The translations under genes and the position numbers were made by a program. Source: an uncultured Paracoccaceae bacterium (GTDB taxonomy: Bacteria > Pseudomonadota > Alphaproteobacteria > Rhodobacterales > Rhodobacteraceae). Taken from it: a stretch of 64,000 nucleotides of DNA. Below are positions 25,433 to 34,719 of the stretch, one piece after another. The stretch spans positions 310,001-374,000 of the forward strand of contig CANNFU010000001.1 of NCBI GenBank assembly GCA_947503965.1, given 5' to 3'. Under the pieces are notes generated by a model. The model had not been told where the DNA came from and did not search any database. It saw only the letters and a program-made list of their open reading frames with translations. Position 1 is the stretch's first letter, and each line of letters starts with the position of its first letter.

Positions 25433-26791
25433 TTACCTGCTCGGCAGAAGCGCCAATGCTGTTGCGGGCACAAGTGCCACAATGAACCACACGCTGATCA
25501 GCGCGATCAGATATGGCACAATGTAACGAAGCAGCCGGAAATACGGAACACCCGTCACACCGGACGCCACGTAAAGGTTCAGACCATATGGCGGCGTGAT
25601 GAAGCCGATGGATGCCCCCACAAGGAAGATCACCGCAAAGTGGATCGGATCAACGCCGGCAGACACCGCAATGGGTGCCAGGATGGGTGCAAGAATGATC
25701 GTCACAGGCAGACTTTCAAGGATCATCCCCGAGAAGAAGACGATGATCATCGCGGTGAACAGCACAGCATAGTATCCGCCCATGGACGTCACGAAATCAC
25801 CGATCACCGCCTGCGCACCCAGCAAAGACAGGATCTGTTGCATCACCACCGAAATCGCGATCAGCGGGGCAAGGATGCCGGAAATCTGCGCCGAACGGAC
25901 CACGATAGAGGGGATTTCCCACACCTTGAAACCCTCGACCACGAACATCTCGGACCAACCTTTTTCAGTCACGGGTTTGTCCCTGTCGCTGCCCATGATC
26001 TTGTTCAGTGGATAGCTGATCAGACCGGCAATAATGCAGAAACCAACGGTCACGCCAGCGGCCTCGGTGGGTGAGAATTTACCGGTGTAGATGCCCCACA
26101 GCACGAGACCAATGGCGAAGAAACCCAGCCATGCGCCAAAGGCGGTCTTCAATACACGGTTCAATTGCAGCGGGATCAGATAACCCCACCCGTTCATGCG
26201 GCAGACGATCCAGCAGGCGAACTGCATACCGAACACCATCAATGCACCGGGCAGAATACCCGAGATGAACAGGTCCGAAATCGGCAGGTTCATCAAGAAG
26301 CCGTAAACGATGAAGATGATTGATGGCGGGATGATGATCCCCACCGTACCGCCCGCAGCAGCCGTCGCCGCCGAGAAGCGTTCGTCATATCCACCTTTTG
26401 TCATTTCAGGATGCAGCATAGACCCAATGGTTGCCGTGGTGGCCGAGTTGGACCCCGAAATCGCAGCAAACAGACCGCAGGCGCCAATGGACGCCATGGC
26501 CAGACCGCCGCGCAGCCAGCCCAGACAGGAATAGGCGAAATCCGATAGCCTGCGGGCAATCCCCGACCGATTGATCAGGTCCCCTGTCAGAATAAAGAGC
26601 GGCATCGCCAGAAGCGCAAAACCCTTGTTGAACACGTTCAACAGTTCCGAGCCAAGATTGTCGAGCGTCAGCCCCAGCACGAAGGAACAGCCGATGACCC
26701 AATAGGCGATGACCAACAAGACAGGCACGCCCAGCATGAAAAAGAACGTCACCCCAAGCGAGATGATGGTGACCCAGGTTCCGGTATCCAT
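25433..26791 (-). CDS. dctM: TRAP transporter large permease (DctM type), system 1
   Basis: A 452-residue membrane protein with about 12 hydrophobic segments, which carries the sodium-driven transport of a carboxylate-type solute. The DctM signatures are clear: NVFNKGFALLAMPLFILTGDLINRSGIARRLSDF, SGSNSATTATIGSMLHPEM, GIIIPPSIIFIVYG, and TPPYGLNLYVASG. The start shares one base with the dctQ stop (TAATG), so they are co-translated. Substrate unknown. It is followed three bases later by the IclR gene. Confidence 0.95.
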   Translation of the reverse strand: MDTGTWVTIISLGVTFFFMLGVPVLLVIAYWVIGCSFVLGLTLDNLGSELLNVFNKGFALLAMPLFILTGDLINRSGIARRLSDFAYSCLGWLRGGLAMASIGACGLFAAISGSNSATTATIGSMLHPEMTKGGYDERFSAATAAAGGTVGIIIPPSIIFIVYGFLMNLPISDLFISGILPGALMVFGMQFACWIVCRMNGWGYLIPLQLNRVLKTAFGAWLGFFAIGLVLWGIYTGKFSPTEAAGVTVGFCIIAGLISYPLNKIMGSDRDKPVTEKGWSEMFVVEGFKVWEIPSIVVRSAQISGILAPLIAISVVMQQILSLLGAQAVIGDFVTSMGGYYAVLFTAMIIVFFSGMILESLPVTIILAPILAPIAVSAGVDPIHFAVIFLVGASIGFITPPYGLNLYVASGVTGVPYFRLLRYIVPYLIALISVWFIVALVPATALALLPSR

Positions 26792-27453
26792 TATACATCC
26801 CCCCCGATAACGGCTTGTTCGATCAGCGGCTCATTGTTGCGCCAGCGGGAAAAATCATCCGACAGGTTTTCAAACACGCGACCGGCCAGCAGGATGAACG
26901 CCACTGGAATGGTTGCGATGAACCACCACTGCATCGTGTTGTCGGTGCCCAGAACAATCTGAAAGTTGGCCGCTGAGTTGGCGGTCAGGCGCATGGTTGT
27001 TGTGACGACGATCACGGCCAAACCGAACCACAAAATCGCATCAAGGATCAGGCACCCCATCTGCCCGGCGCGCGGCATGCGGCTGCGGAATTCGCTAAAG
27101 CTCAGATGTGTCCGCAGGCGAACGTTATAGGCCGCCCCGAACCAAGCCATGATCATGAACAGGAAAGGCGGGATCGTTGTTGACCACGGTTGCTGGTCAT
27201 TAAAGATAAAGCGATCAATCACACCCATGAAGATGATGTAGGCGATGGCGAGATAGCTCCAGACCATGATCGTCTTTTCCAGGTGGCGATCAATGAATGG
27301 CACCTTTTTGTAGATGAACATCACGATCAGGCCGCCGAAAAGCGTCAAAAAACCACCGAATAACCATGCACCCTCAGTCCGCAAGGCCGTCCGGATCATG
27401 AACGAATCCTGCGACGCCATCGCGCTGAAAATATTGATGAATTCACTGAACAT
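26791..27453 (-). CDS. dctQ: TRAP transporter small permease (DctQ type), system 1
   Basis: A 220-residue DctQ-type protein with four or five hydrophobic segments, the last ending in a charged C-terminus. The TRAP-Q pattern is visible as AWFGAAYNVRLRTHLSFSEFRSRM. It links DctP and DctM. It is longer than many DctQ proteins because of an N-terminal extension of about 50 residues with its own membrane helix (WLFGGFLTLFGGLIVMFI). The start at 27453 has a GGGGAGG site eight bases upstream. Confidence 0.9.
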   Translation of the reverse strand: MFSEFINIFSAMASQDSFMIRTALRTEGAWLFGGFLTLFGGLIVMFIYKKVPFIDRHLEKTIMVWSYLAIAYIIFMGVIDRFIFNDQQPWSTTIPPFLFMIMAWFGAAYNVRLRTHLSFSEFRSRMPRAGQMGCLILDAILWFGLAVIVVTTTMRLTANSAANFQIVLGTDNTMQWWFIATIPVAFILLAGRVFENLSDDFSRWRNNEPLIEQAVIGGDV

Positions 27454-27502
27454 GGATATGGCCTCCCCAGCCCATACCTGACCGGTTCACCCGGTTCGTT
27501 TG

Positions 27503-27540
27503 ACAAAAAAGCCAGCCCAGTTGTCCGGGCTGGCTTATTC
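27503..27540 (-). terminator. Hairpin with T-run between dctP and dctQ, TRAP system 1
   Basis: On the minus strand, AAGCCAGCCC pairs perfectly with GGGCTGGCTT across an 8-base loop and is followed by a run of six T. It therefore looks like an intrinsic terminator placed after the binding-protein gene and before dctQ. Partial read-through would give more DctP than DctQM. Confidence 0.82.
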
Positions 27541-27555
27541 TAGCTTAGAGCAAGA

Positions 27556-28785
27556 TCAGGCTTTCCACCAACGGCGTGGTTCAACATTTTCCGCAAGTGT
27601 GTGCGGGTTGGTGCGGACCTCGTCATAGATCTCTTGATAGGTGTCGATACCACCGGCCCAGCCGTTGATCCGCTCACGCCACTCTTCCCACAATGCGGGC
27701 TGATACTCGGGCGAGCACATCTCTTCGGCCTTCTTGATCTCTGCATCCGACAGGTTCGCGATGCGAACATCGTTCTGCGCAAAGATCGTATCAGGCAGTT
27801 GCGGGGTTGAGAAACCGACAGTGTTGACCAATGCGGCCTCGTTGGCGGCCTGCACATGGACCTGCGCCAGATAAGCGGATTCCATGATCGCGTCCTGCAG
27901 ATAGCCTTCCATGCTGTCAAAGACCGATGCATTCATCGCCGTATGTTCGGTACCGCAGAAGAAACGCAGGTCAACGCACTGGCTGACCACGGGCGACATG
28001 TTGGCGTAAGCCACAGCCGATGCCCATGTTTCAGCGCCGTCGATCAGGCCCTGCTTCAGACCATCAAGCGTTTCTTCCCATGCAATCGGCACAGGGTTCA
28101 GGTTCAGCGCCTGCATGGCGATCCGGCCCAGCTGCGTCCCCGTCACACGGTTCTTTGTCCCGGCAAGCTGTTCGACACTCGTCACCGTCTCACGATCTGC
28201 CCAGGACAGACCCAGTTGGATACCGCGCAATTCGGCATGGCTGAAGAGGAACTTCAGGCCGTGCATCTTTTCGAACGGATCACGCAGCACTTCCTGGCTT
28301 TTTGGGCTGTAAAGGAAGTAATACTGGTCGGCCCGGCTGCGGAACATATAGGCATAGTCCAGCACGTTCAGATAAGGCGCACCACCGGCAGAGTTCTGGG
28401 TAGAGGCCGCATACATATCCACGATGCCCTGCTGCGTTTTCTCAACACAGGACAACTGGTTGCAGATCTGGTTGTCACCGATGAATTCAACACGGATCTC
28501 CCCGTCCGTGCGGCTTTCAAGGTCACGCAGGAATTCCAGCACACCTGCGCGTTCGACCAGCAGGTTGCGCTGGTTAAAGCCAGCGGCACCCATTTTCAGC
28601 GTGTATTTTGGTTCTTTCGCGAACCGCTTTTCGTATGACGATTCCGCCGCTGCAGCCAGGTTTGCAACGCTCATCGCGCCACCAAACGTACCCGCCGCCA
28701 GCAAGGTAGAGCTCATCCCGTATTGACCTGCAACTTTGAACAGGTCCCTCCGCGAAATGTGGCTCAGCTTATCTCCAACCTTCAT
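27556..28785 (-). CDS. dctP: TRAP transporter substrate-binding protein (DctP type), system 1
   Basis: A 409-residue periplasmic binding protein, at the long end of the family. The N-terminus carries a twin-arginine type signal: SRRDLFKVAG at about 10-19, then a hydrophobic stretch ending ANLAAAA, suggesting export after folding. DctP-family features include GVQLGLSWADRET-like and RVTGTQLGRIAMQALNLNPVPIAWEETLDGLKQGLIDGAETW segments. The GGGAGGAAG site fixes the start. The substrate is unknown; the divergent GMC dehydrogenase suggests an alcohol or polyol-type compound. Confidence 0.93.
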   Translation of the reverse strand: MKVGDKLSHISRRDLFKVAGQYGMSSTLLAAGTFGGAMSVANLAAAAESSYEKRFAKEPKYTLKMGAAGFNQRNLLVERAGVLEFLRDLESRTDGEIRVEFIGDNQICNQLSCVEKTQQGIVDMYAASTQNSAGGAPYLNVLDYAYMFRSRADQYYFLYSPKSQEVLRDPFEKMHGLKFLFSHAELRGIQLGLSWADRETVTSVEQLAGTKNRVTGTQLGRIAMQALNLNPVPIAWEETLDGLKQGLIDGAETWASAVAYANMSPVVSQCVDLRFFCGTEHTAMNASVFDSMEGYLQDAIMESAYLAQVHVQAANEAALVNTVGFSTPQLPDTIFAQNDVRIANLSDAEIKKAEEMCSPEYQPALWEEWRERINGWAGGIDTYQEIYDEVRTNPHTLAENVEPRRWWKA

Positions 28786-28812
28786 GTCTTCCTCCCATGT
28801 TGTCGATTATTG

Positions 28813-28846
28813 AGACTAATAGTTCCAAAAAAGCCTAGTATAGTCT
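28813..28846. promoter_or_regulatory. Possible operator between dctP (system 1) and GMC oxidoreductase
   Basis: AGACTA and TAGTCT are inverted copies 22 bases apart, and ACTAATAGT forms a smaller palindrome inside. The site is in the 108-base gap between the divergent genes, where an IclR operator would be expected. The symmetry is weak beyond these short arms. Confidence 0.3.
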
Positions 28847-28893
28847 TATCGATCTGCATAGAGTTTTTTCTACTTTAGGGGAGGATTCTGAAG

Positions 28894-30489
28894 TTGGACG
28901 CAGATTTTATCGTCGTGGGCGCTGGCTCTGCGGGGTGTGTGCTGGCCAATCGGCTTAGTGCGAACCCCCGCCATAAGGTCATTCTTCTTGAAGCCGGGGG
29001 CAAGGATACCAATCCATGGATCCACATCCCCGTGGGCTATTTCAAGACGATTCATAACCCCAAAGTGGACTGGTGCTATAAAACGGAACCTGATCCGGGC
29101 CTGAATGGGCGGTCGATCGAATGGCCGCGCGGCAAGGTTCTGGGCGGATCATCCTCGCTGAACGGGCTGCTTTATGTGCGTGGTCAGCCGCAAGACTACG
29201 ATCGCTGGCGGCAGATGGGCAATACAGGCTGGGGCTGGGATGATGTGCTGCCGCTATTCAAACGCGCCGAGAATAACGAGCGCGGGGCGGACGACTATCA
29301 CGGCGACGAAGGGCCGCTATCCGTGTCCAACATGCGCATCCAGCGGCCAATCACGGATGCATGGGTCGCTGCCGCGCAAGCGGCGGGCTACAAATTCAAT
29401 CCCGACTACAATGGCGCGGAGCAGGAAGGCGTTGGTTTCTTCCAACTCACGTCGAAAAACGGCCGCAGGTGCAGTGCGGCAGTCGCGTATCTCAACCCGA
29501 TCAAGTCCCGCGAGAACCTGCAGATCATTACGCATGCGCAGGTCGAAAAGGTGATCTTTGATGGCAAGCGCGCCACGGGCGTCACTTACACTGACCGCAG
29601 CGGCACCTTGCAAACCATCAAGGCCAACAAGGAAATCATCCTGTGTGGCGGGGCGATCAACTCACCCCAGATCATGATGCTATCCGGCTTGGGCGAGGCT
29701 GCGCAATTGGCCGAGAACGGGATCGAAGTGGTGCAGGACATGCCCGGCGTGGGCAAAAATATGCAGGACCATCTGCAGGCCCGGCTCGTCTACAAATGCA
29801 ACGAACCCACCCTGAACGATGAGGTGTCATCGCTGTTCGGTCAGGCCAAGATCGGCCTGAAATACCTGATGTTCCGCACCGGCCCTATGACCATGGCCGC
29901 CAGCCTCGCGACAGGCTTCATGAAAACACGCCCCGATATCGAAACGCCCGACATCCAGTTCCACGTGCAACCCCTGTCTGCGGAAAATCCCGGCAAGGGG
30001 GCCGATAAATTCTCAGCCTTTACTATGTCGGTTTGCCAGTTGCGCCCTGAAAGCAAAGGGGAAATCCGACTGCAAAGCAAAGACGCACGAACCTATCCCA
30101 AGATCATCCCGAACTACCTGTCGACCGAGACGGACTGCCAGACCGTTGTCGCCGGGGTCAACATCGCCCGGACTATTGCGCGACATGCACCGCTGACCTC
30201 GAAAATCTCGGAGGAGTACCGGCCAAATCCCGACCTCGACATCAACGATTACGCTGCAACACTCGATTGGGCACGTAACAACACCGCCTCTATTTACCAC
30301 CCGACGGGGACCTGCCGGATGGGACAAGACAAAGGGGCTGTGGTCGACGAAAAGCTGAAGGTGCGCGGCATCGAAGGGCTACGGATTGCCGACTGTTCGA
30401 TCATGCCGGAAATCGTTTCAGGCAATACGAATGCACCGGCGATCATGATCGGGGAAAAAGCGTCTGATCTGGTACTGGCGGATGTCTAG
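28894..30489 (+). CDS. GMC-family FAD-dependent oxidoreductase (choline/alcohol dehydrogenase-like)
   Basis: A 531-residue flavoprotein. FAD-binding GAGSAGCVLANRLS is near the N-terminus (8-21) and GMC signature 1, GKVLGGSSSLNGLLYVRG, is at about 79-96. The C-terminal segment IYHPTGTCRMG holds the catalytic His and SGNTNAPAIMIGEKASD the Asn region. Family members oxidise alcohols, including choline, to aldehydes. No in-frame ATG fits; a TTG at 28894 follows a GGGGAGGA site. It is divergent from TRAP system 1, so it probably oxidises the solute imported by it. Confidence 0.93.
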   Translation: MDADFIVVGAGSAGCVLANRLSANPRHKVILLEAGGKDTNPWIHIPVGYFKTIHNPKVDWCYKTEPDPGLNGRSIEWPRGKVLGGSSSLNGLLYVRGQPQDYDRWRQMGNTGWGWDDVLPLFKRAENNERGADDYHGDEGPLSVSNMRIQRPITDAWVAAAQAAGYKFNPDYNGAEQEGVGFFQLTSKNGRRCSAAVAYLNPIKSRENLQIITHAQVEKVIFDGKRATGVTYTDRSGTLQTIKANKEIILCGGAINSPQIMMLSGLGEAAQLAENGIEVVQDMPGVGKNMQDHLQARLVYKCNEPTLNDEVSSLFGQAKIGLKYLMFRTGPMTMAASLATGFMKTRPDIETPDIQFHVQPLSAENPGKGADKFSAFTMSVCQLRPESKGEIRLQSKDARTYPKIIPNYLSTETDCQTVVAGVNIARTIARHAPLTSKISEEYRPNPDLDINDYAATLDWARNNTASIYHPTGTCRMGQDKGAVVDEKLKVRGIEGLRIADCSIMPEIVSGNTNAPAIMIGEKASDLVLADV

Positions 30490-30738
30490 ATACTTGCCGC
30501 TTTACGATCAGCAAATGCTTCATACTGTTAGACGCGCCGAAGCCTTTCCAATTCTTTGACCGATCCATGCGTCTGCATGGGAAAGCCGGAATCCGCCAGG
30601 CCATCATTTTGGTCAACGCGCCGCGTTTAAGCGCAAAAGAAGCCTGCGCATTGCAACAACCCCTTCCCTTGTTGGCGCTTCCTTAAGGTCTGTTCCCTAA
30701 GGACTGTTTTCGACGTGTTCTTGCAAATGAGGGTTATC

Positions 30739-31182
30739 ATGCAACGATCTTTCTTTACCGCCGCACTGCTTGGCATTCTTCCGACGGCCGGTTTTACCGA
30801 TGGCGATTTCGGCACCCGGGAAGAAGCCAAGCAACTCGCTGAACTCATGATTTCCATTGTGGACCGTGACGGGATCGAAGCGGCTGTCACGGCGATGCAT
30901 CAACCAGACCAGCCGTTTGTGTCGTCGCGCATGGGGATCAACCTGTTTTCTGGCAGCACTGTGATCGCCGACAACCGCGAGCCGGAAACAATCGCGGCAG
31001 ATTATTCCGAAACGGCAGACCTGACAGGGGCATTGGTTTGGCCGATCGTAGCAGCCGCCGCCGCGGTCGAAGGCGATGCCGCCCTGAAATGGTATCACTA
31101 CGACACCCAGGAAGAATACGACTACATGTGCTACTCCAAAGCATCAGCCGTGGGCGACGCCACAGTCATGGTATGCCGGTGA
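30739..31182 (+). CDS. Secreted Cache-like small sensor protein
   Basis: A 147-residue exported protein: a signal peptide (MQRSFFTAALLGILPTAGFT) leads into a single globular domain. The order helix (FGTREEAKQLAELMISIVD), strand region (GINLFSGSTVIADNREPE), then ALKWYHYD and YMCYSKASAVGDATVMVC resembles single-Cache ligand-binding proteins. Earlier in-frame starts at 30715 (GTG) and 30727 exist; 30739 begins the signal peptide best. It ends 19 bases before the GGDEF/EAL gene and may supply it with a periplasmic ligand signal. Family call by pattern only. Confidence 0.6.
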   Translation: MQRSFFTAALLGILPTAGFTDGDFGTREEAKQLAELMISIVDRDGIEAAVTAMHQPDQPFVSSRMGINLFSGSTVIADNREPETIAADYSETADLTGALVWPIVAAAAAVEGDAALKWYHYDTQEEYDYMCYSKASAVGDATVMVCR

Positions 31183-31201
31183 TCCCGGCGATATACTGGT
31201 G

Positions 31202-34123
31202 ATGTCAAGCGGCACCCAAAGGCGACAAGCCGATCGGACAATCCTGACGGGCGGCCTTGGCCGTGTGCTCTTGGGTGCCATTATCGTGGGGTTTGCGCTT
31301 GCGGCGATCCAGATTGTTGCTGTCAGCAAACTGAAACACGAGATTGACCATTGGGCATGGACGTCTGAGATCAACGCAATCCGCGACCGTCTTACCACCG
31401 GAACGCGGGAGCTGCTTCTTGATGAGACTTCCACTGCCCTGTCCGACGTGCTGGAGACGTTCCAGCAATTGCGTGGCGCGATCAACGCTTATGACGGCGC
31501 GCCCGAGGATCACCTCCAACACCACCACTTTGCCATTATGGAAGAAGAGGCGCGCGCGTTCTTCCTGCAGGCGGAGGATGCCCGGCTCGCGATGGCCCCC
31601 CACCGGGATGCAATCGTCCGCAGCGTGGACAACTTGCAGACGCTCAGCGTCGGATGGGCCACCCAGATCCGCAATGAAGAGCGGAATATCGTCCAGGAAT
31701 ATGAAAGGCTCGATGCGCAAAGCCGCCAGATTGACGGTCTCAAGAGGTCGCTTACGGCCGTACTTCTGGAGGCGCAGCAATTGCAGCAGCAATTGATCGC
31801 CGTGGAACGATTGATTGGCAGCGCGTCGGATGAGATCACGCAGTCATCGGTGGCGGCGCTAAATGGCAGCAGATTGCCTGCCCTGTGCGCCCCGGGTGTG
31901 GCCGAGACCGATATGCGTATCTGCTCGCCAAGTCCTGCGCGGGCTCTTTCAGCGCTAAAGCGGCTACAAGACGGTGCCCCATCCGAAATCCCGCAAAATG
32001 TCTCGCTGGCGATCATGGGGCTGCAGGGCTACGTTCGCGCCGGGCAGGGCCGACTTGACCAGTTGGCAACTGACGGCGCTGACGTGCTCGACCAGATGCG
32101 GCGTGTTCAACAGCGGCTGTCCGAGTTACGGGGGCTTAGTTCCTCGCTTGTCCGGATCAACCGCGTCCTTCTGGATCTTGATGGGTTATCGGAACGGTCA
32201 ATGGCCACGCATACAGAGCTGGACGAAAACGACCGGCGCGTGCGGTCCTATGTCTCGCAGATTTACATCCGTATGTCGGGCCTCATGAAAGCGGACTCTG
32301 GTCTTGAAGGTGATCCCGCCGTTGTTGAGGCCAGCAGGGATAGCATCAACAGCAACTGGGCCGCGTTACACGCCCTGTCGCTTCAGCGTGTCGATGCGCT
32401 CGATGCCTTCGCAGACACGATGGCGGCGTTGTCATCTGAGATCGCCGACCACGCGCTCCAGGTTCGCAGCGATACGATTCTGATGGTCAATCTCTATGCG
32501 ACGAGCTTTCTGACACTCGGCGGATTGCTCATCGCCTCGACCGTGGGGCTGGCCTTGTTGGCCCGGCGGCGGTTTGTTGTGCCATTGGCGCAGGTGACCC
32601 GAACCATCTTTGACCTGGCGCGTGGCAGATTGGACCAGCGGGTCGTTCTGCCAGAACGTGCCTTCGGCTTTGACACGCTGGGTACCGCACTGGAACAGCT
32701 CCGCCAGGAAATGCTGGAGCGTCACAGGCTCGCCGAAAGCAACCGCGCACAGCAGGTGATCATCGAATCCAATCTCGAAGAGCTGCAACGCAGCTCACAG
32801 GATCTCGCCTGGATGGCGATGCACGATCCCTTGACAGGGCTCGCCAACCGACGGCAGGCGGATGCCGATCTGCAGGAGCTGACTACAGCCAACGCCAAAG
32901 CGCAGACCGATTTTTGTGTGATGCAGGTCGATATCGACCGCTTCAAGACGATCAACGATGCACTGGGCCATGCCGCGGGCGACTTTGTCCTGACCACTGC
33001 ATCAGCTATTTTCAAGGACTGCGCCGGGCCAAAGTCGCGATGCTACCGGATCGGTGGAGACGAATTCCTTATCGTGTGGAGCGGCGTCTATACCACAGCG
33101 CAAGCCGAGGCGATTGCCGAGCGGCTGATCCGCCTGATCAAGGCACCGATGGATTTCAACGGTCATCGCTGCAACGTGGGCGCCAGCATCGGCATCGCGC
33201 TGGGGCGCGACGCCGGTTTTGATGCGATGCAGGCGGCGATCAATGCCGACCTCGCCCTTTATCAGGTCAAGCGCAGCGGTCGGGGCACCTATTCTTTCTT
33301 CACAGAAGATCTCGCCGATTTGACCACGCGGACCAAAGCCCTGTCGGACAGGTTGGTTGCGGCGATCGATCAGAAAAAATTCCAGCCATTCTACCAGCCG
33401 CAATTCGATGCGCGCACACGGAATCTGCGCGGGGTAGAGGTCCTGTGTCGTTGGCATGAACCGGATATGGGCTGGATCTCGCCCGGAGAGTTCCTTGAAG
33501 TAGCCGAAGATCTGGGCGTGGTGGCAATGATCGACGAGATTCTCTTCGACAAGGTAGCCAAAGACTTGGAGACCCTTGCGGCCCAGGGCCTTTCACTGCC
33601 GAAGGTCAGCTTTAACGTGACCGCTGATCGACTATTAAGGGCTGGCCTGGCACATGACCTTTCGAGCCGCATCGGCGCACATACGACAATTGCGCTGGAA
33701 CTGCTGGAGTCGATGTCGCTGGACAACCCGCCAGAGTCGGTACGCTGGGCCATTGACGACCTGATGGCCCACGGGATCGAGATCGAGATCGACGATTTCG
33801 GCAGCGACCGTGCCTCGCTCGCTGGTCTGATGGCCATCAACCCGCAGGCAATGAAGATCGACCGATCCATCGTGATCCCCATCGTCGAATCCGTGCGGCA
33901 TCTGGATCTTGTCAAGAAGATCATCGATATCGGGGCAGCGTTGAATGTGGAGGTCGTTGCGGAAGGCGTCGAGACAGAGGAGCACGCCCTTCGGCTCGCG
34001 TCACTGGGTTGCGGCGTGTTGCAAGGTTATGGCTTGGCACGACCGATGCCGTTTGACGACCTCATCGTCCATTGCCAAGTCAACGAAACCGGGGCGGCAA
34101 AGGCCTTGCGCTCAATTGCCTGA
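31202..34123 (+). CDS. Membrane GGDEF-EAL protein (cyclic-di-GMP turnover)
   Basis: A 973-residue protein. Membrane helix 1 is at about 21-42, a largely helical periplasmic region of about 380 residues follows, and helix 2 is at about 426-448, then a HAMP-like linker. The diguanylate cyclase domain has an intact RIGGDEF at about 615-621. The C-terminal phosphodiesterase domain has EVL in place of EAL (VEVLCRW, about 745), with DDFGSDRASL (about 862), KIDRSIV and VVAEGVET intact. Both activities are possible. The start may also be the GTG one codon upstream. Probably signals from the periplasm with the Cache-like gene before it. Confidence 0.93.
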   Translation: MSSGTQRRQADRTILTGGLGRVLLGAIIVGFALAAIQIVAVSKLKHEIDHWAWTSEINAIRDRLTTGTRELLLDETSTALSDVLETFQQLRGAINAYDGAPEDHLQHHHFAIMEEEARAFFLQAEDARLAMAPHRDAIVRSVDNLQTLSVGWATQIRNEERNIVQEYERLDAQSRQIDGLKRSLTAVLLEAQQLQQQLIAVERLIGSASDEITQSSVAALNGSRLPALCAPGVAETDMRICSPSPARALSALKRLQDGAPSEIPQNVSLAIMGLQGYVRAGQGRLDQLATDGADVLDQMRRVQQRLSELRGLSSSLVRINRVLLDLDGLSERSMATHTELDENDRRVRSYVSQIYIRMSGLMKADSGLEGDPAVVEASRDSINSNWAALHALSLQRVDALDAFADTMAALSSEIADHALQVRSDTILMVNLYATSFLTLGGLLIASTVGLALLARRRFVVPLAQVTRTIFDLARGRLDQRVVLPERAFGFDTLGTALEQLRQEMLERHRLAESNRAQQVIIESNLEELQRSSQDLAWMAMHDPLTGLANRRQADADLQELTTANAKAQTDFCVMQVDIDRFKTINDALGHAAGDFVLTTASAIFKDCAGPKSRCYRIGGDEFLIVWSGVYTTAQAEAIAERLIRLIKAPMDFNGHRCNVGASIGIALGRDAGFDAMQAAINADLALYQVKRSGRGTYSFFTEDLADLTTRTKALSDRLVAAIDQKKFQPFYQPQFDARTRNLRGVEVLCRWHEPDMGWISPGEFLEVAEDLGVVAMIDEILFDKVAKDLETLAAQGLSLPKVSFNVTADRLLRAGLAHDLSSRIGAHTTIALELLESMSLDNPPESVRWAIDDLMAHGIEIEIDDFGSDRASLAGLMAINPQAMKIDRSIVIPIVESVRHLDLVKKIIDIGAALNVEVVAEGVETEEHALRLASLGCGVLQGYGLARPMPFDDLIVHCQVNETGAAKALRSIA

Positions 34124-34132
34124 TGATCCGTG

Positions 34133-34173
34133 GGAACGATTTGAAAGTGGACGCCTAAGGTCGCAATCGTTCC
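34133..34173. repeat. Inverted repeat between GGDEF-EAL gene and glcG
   Basis: GGAACGATT (34133-34141) and AATCGTTCC (34165-34173) are perfect inverted copies around a 23-base spacer. It lies in the 112-base gap between convergent genes. No T-run follows, so terminator function is uncertain. Confidence 0.4.
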
Positions 34174-34235
34174 AAACTACCAGACCCGGAGGCGTATCAC
34201 ACACTATTCGTGAAACCTCAAAATCCGCACATCAT

Positions 34236-34655
34236 TCATCCGGTGACCGCGACCAATCCCTGTGCCTCGATGGCCGCAACAGCACATGCTTCGTCATTGT
34301 CCGAACTGTCACCTGTGATCCCGATCGCGCCGATAAGCTGGTCGTCCCTGTGGATCAGGACGCCGCCGGGGACCGGCACGAGATTTCCGTTGTTCAAGGC
34401 GTTCATCGCGTCAATGAAATAGGGCTGTTCCTGCGCGCGGTTGAACAGTGCGCGCGAGCCCAGACCCATCGCAACCGCGCCCTTGGCTTTGCCCTGGGCG
34501 ATTTCGGCACGCAGGTTGCTGGTGCCGTCCTCGCGCTGCAGCGCAACCAGATGACCACCGGCGTCAATGACTGCGATGGTCAACGGTTTCAGTCCATGCG
34601 CGCGCCGGTAGTCCAGCGCGCCCGCAATCAATGCATTGGCAAGTTCGAGCTGCAT
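34236..34655 (-). CDS. glcG: GlcG/HbpS-family (DUF336) protein
   Basis: A 139-residue protein of the haem-degrading/GlcG family. It has the patterns LTIAVIDAGGHLVALQREDG at the N-terminal third and VPGGVLIHRDDQLIGAIGITGDSSDNDEACA in the C-terminal third. In other bacteria GlcG is encoded beside glycolate oxidase genes; its activity is unproven. The start at 34655 is chosen because the longer open frame runs back into the dctM gene. As the last gene of the aminotransferase-TRAP arm, it supports a glycolate-like 2-hydroxyacid theme for the island. Confidence 0.85.
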   Translation of the reverse strand: MQLELANALIAGALDYRRAHGLKPLTIAVIDAGGHLVALQREDGTSNLRAEIAQGKAKGAVAMGLGSRALFNRAQEQPYFIDAMNALNNGNLVPVPGGVLIHRDDQLIGAIGITGDSSDNDEACAVAAIEAQGLVAVTG

Positions 34656-34719
34656 AAGTGTCCTTTCTTGCGCAGGACTGGCCCGCCCGACAGGGAGAGC
34701 AGCGGACAGGCCAGCGGCA

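Noticed and set aside
24698..26074. Plus-strand open frame of 458 codons over iclR and dctM
   Set aside because: Very His/Arg/Gln-rich and without a fold; it mirrors conserved minus-strand genes.
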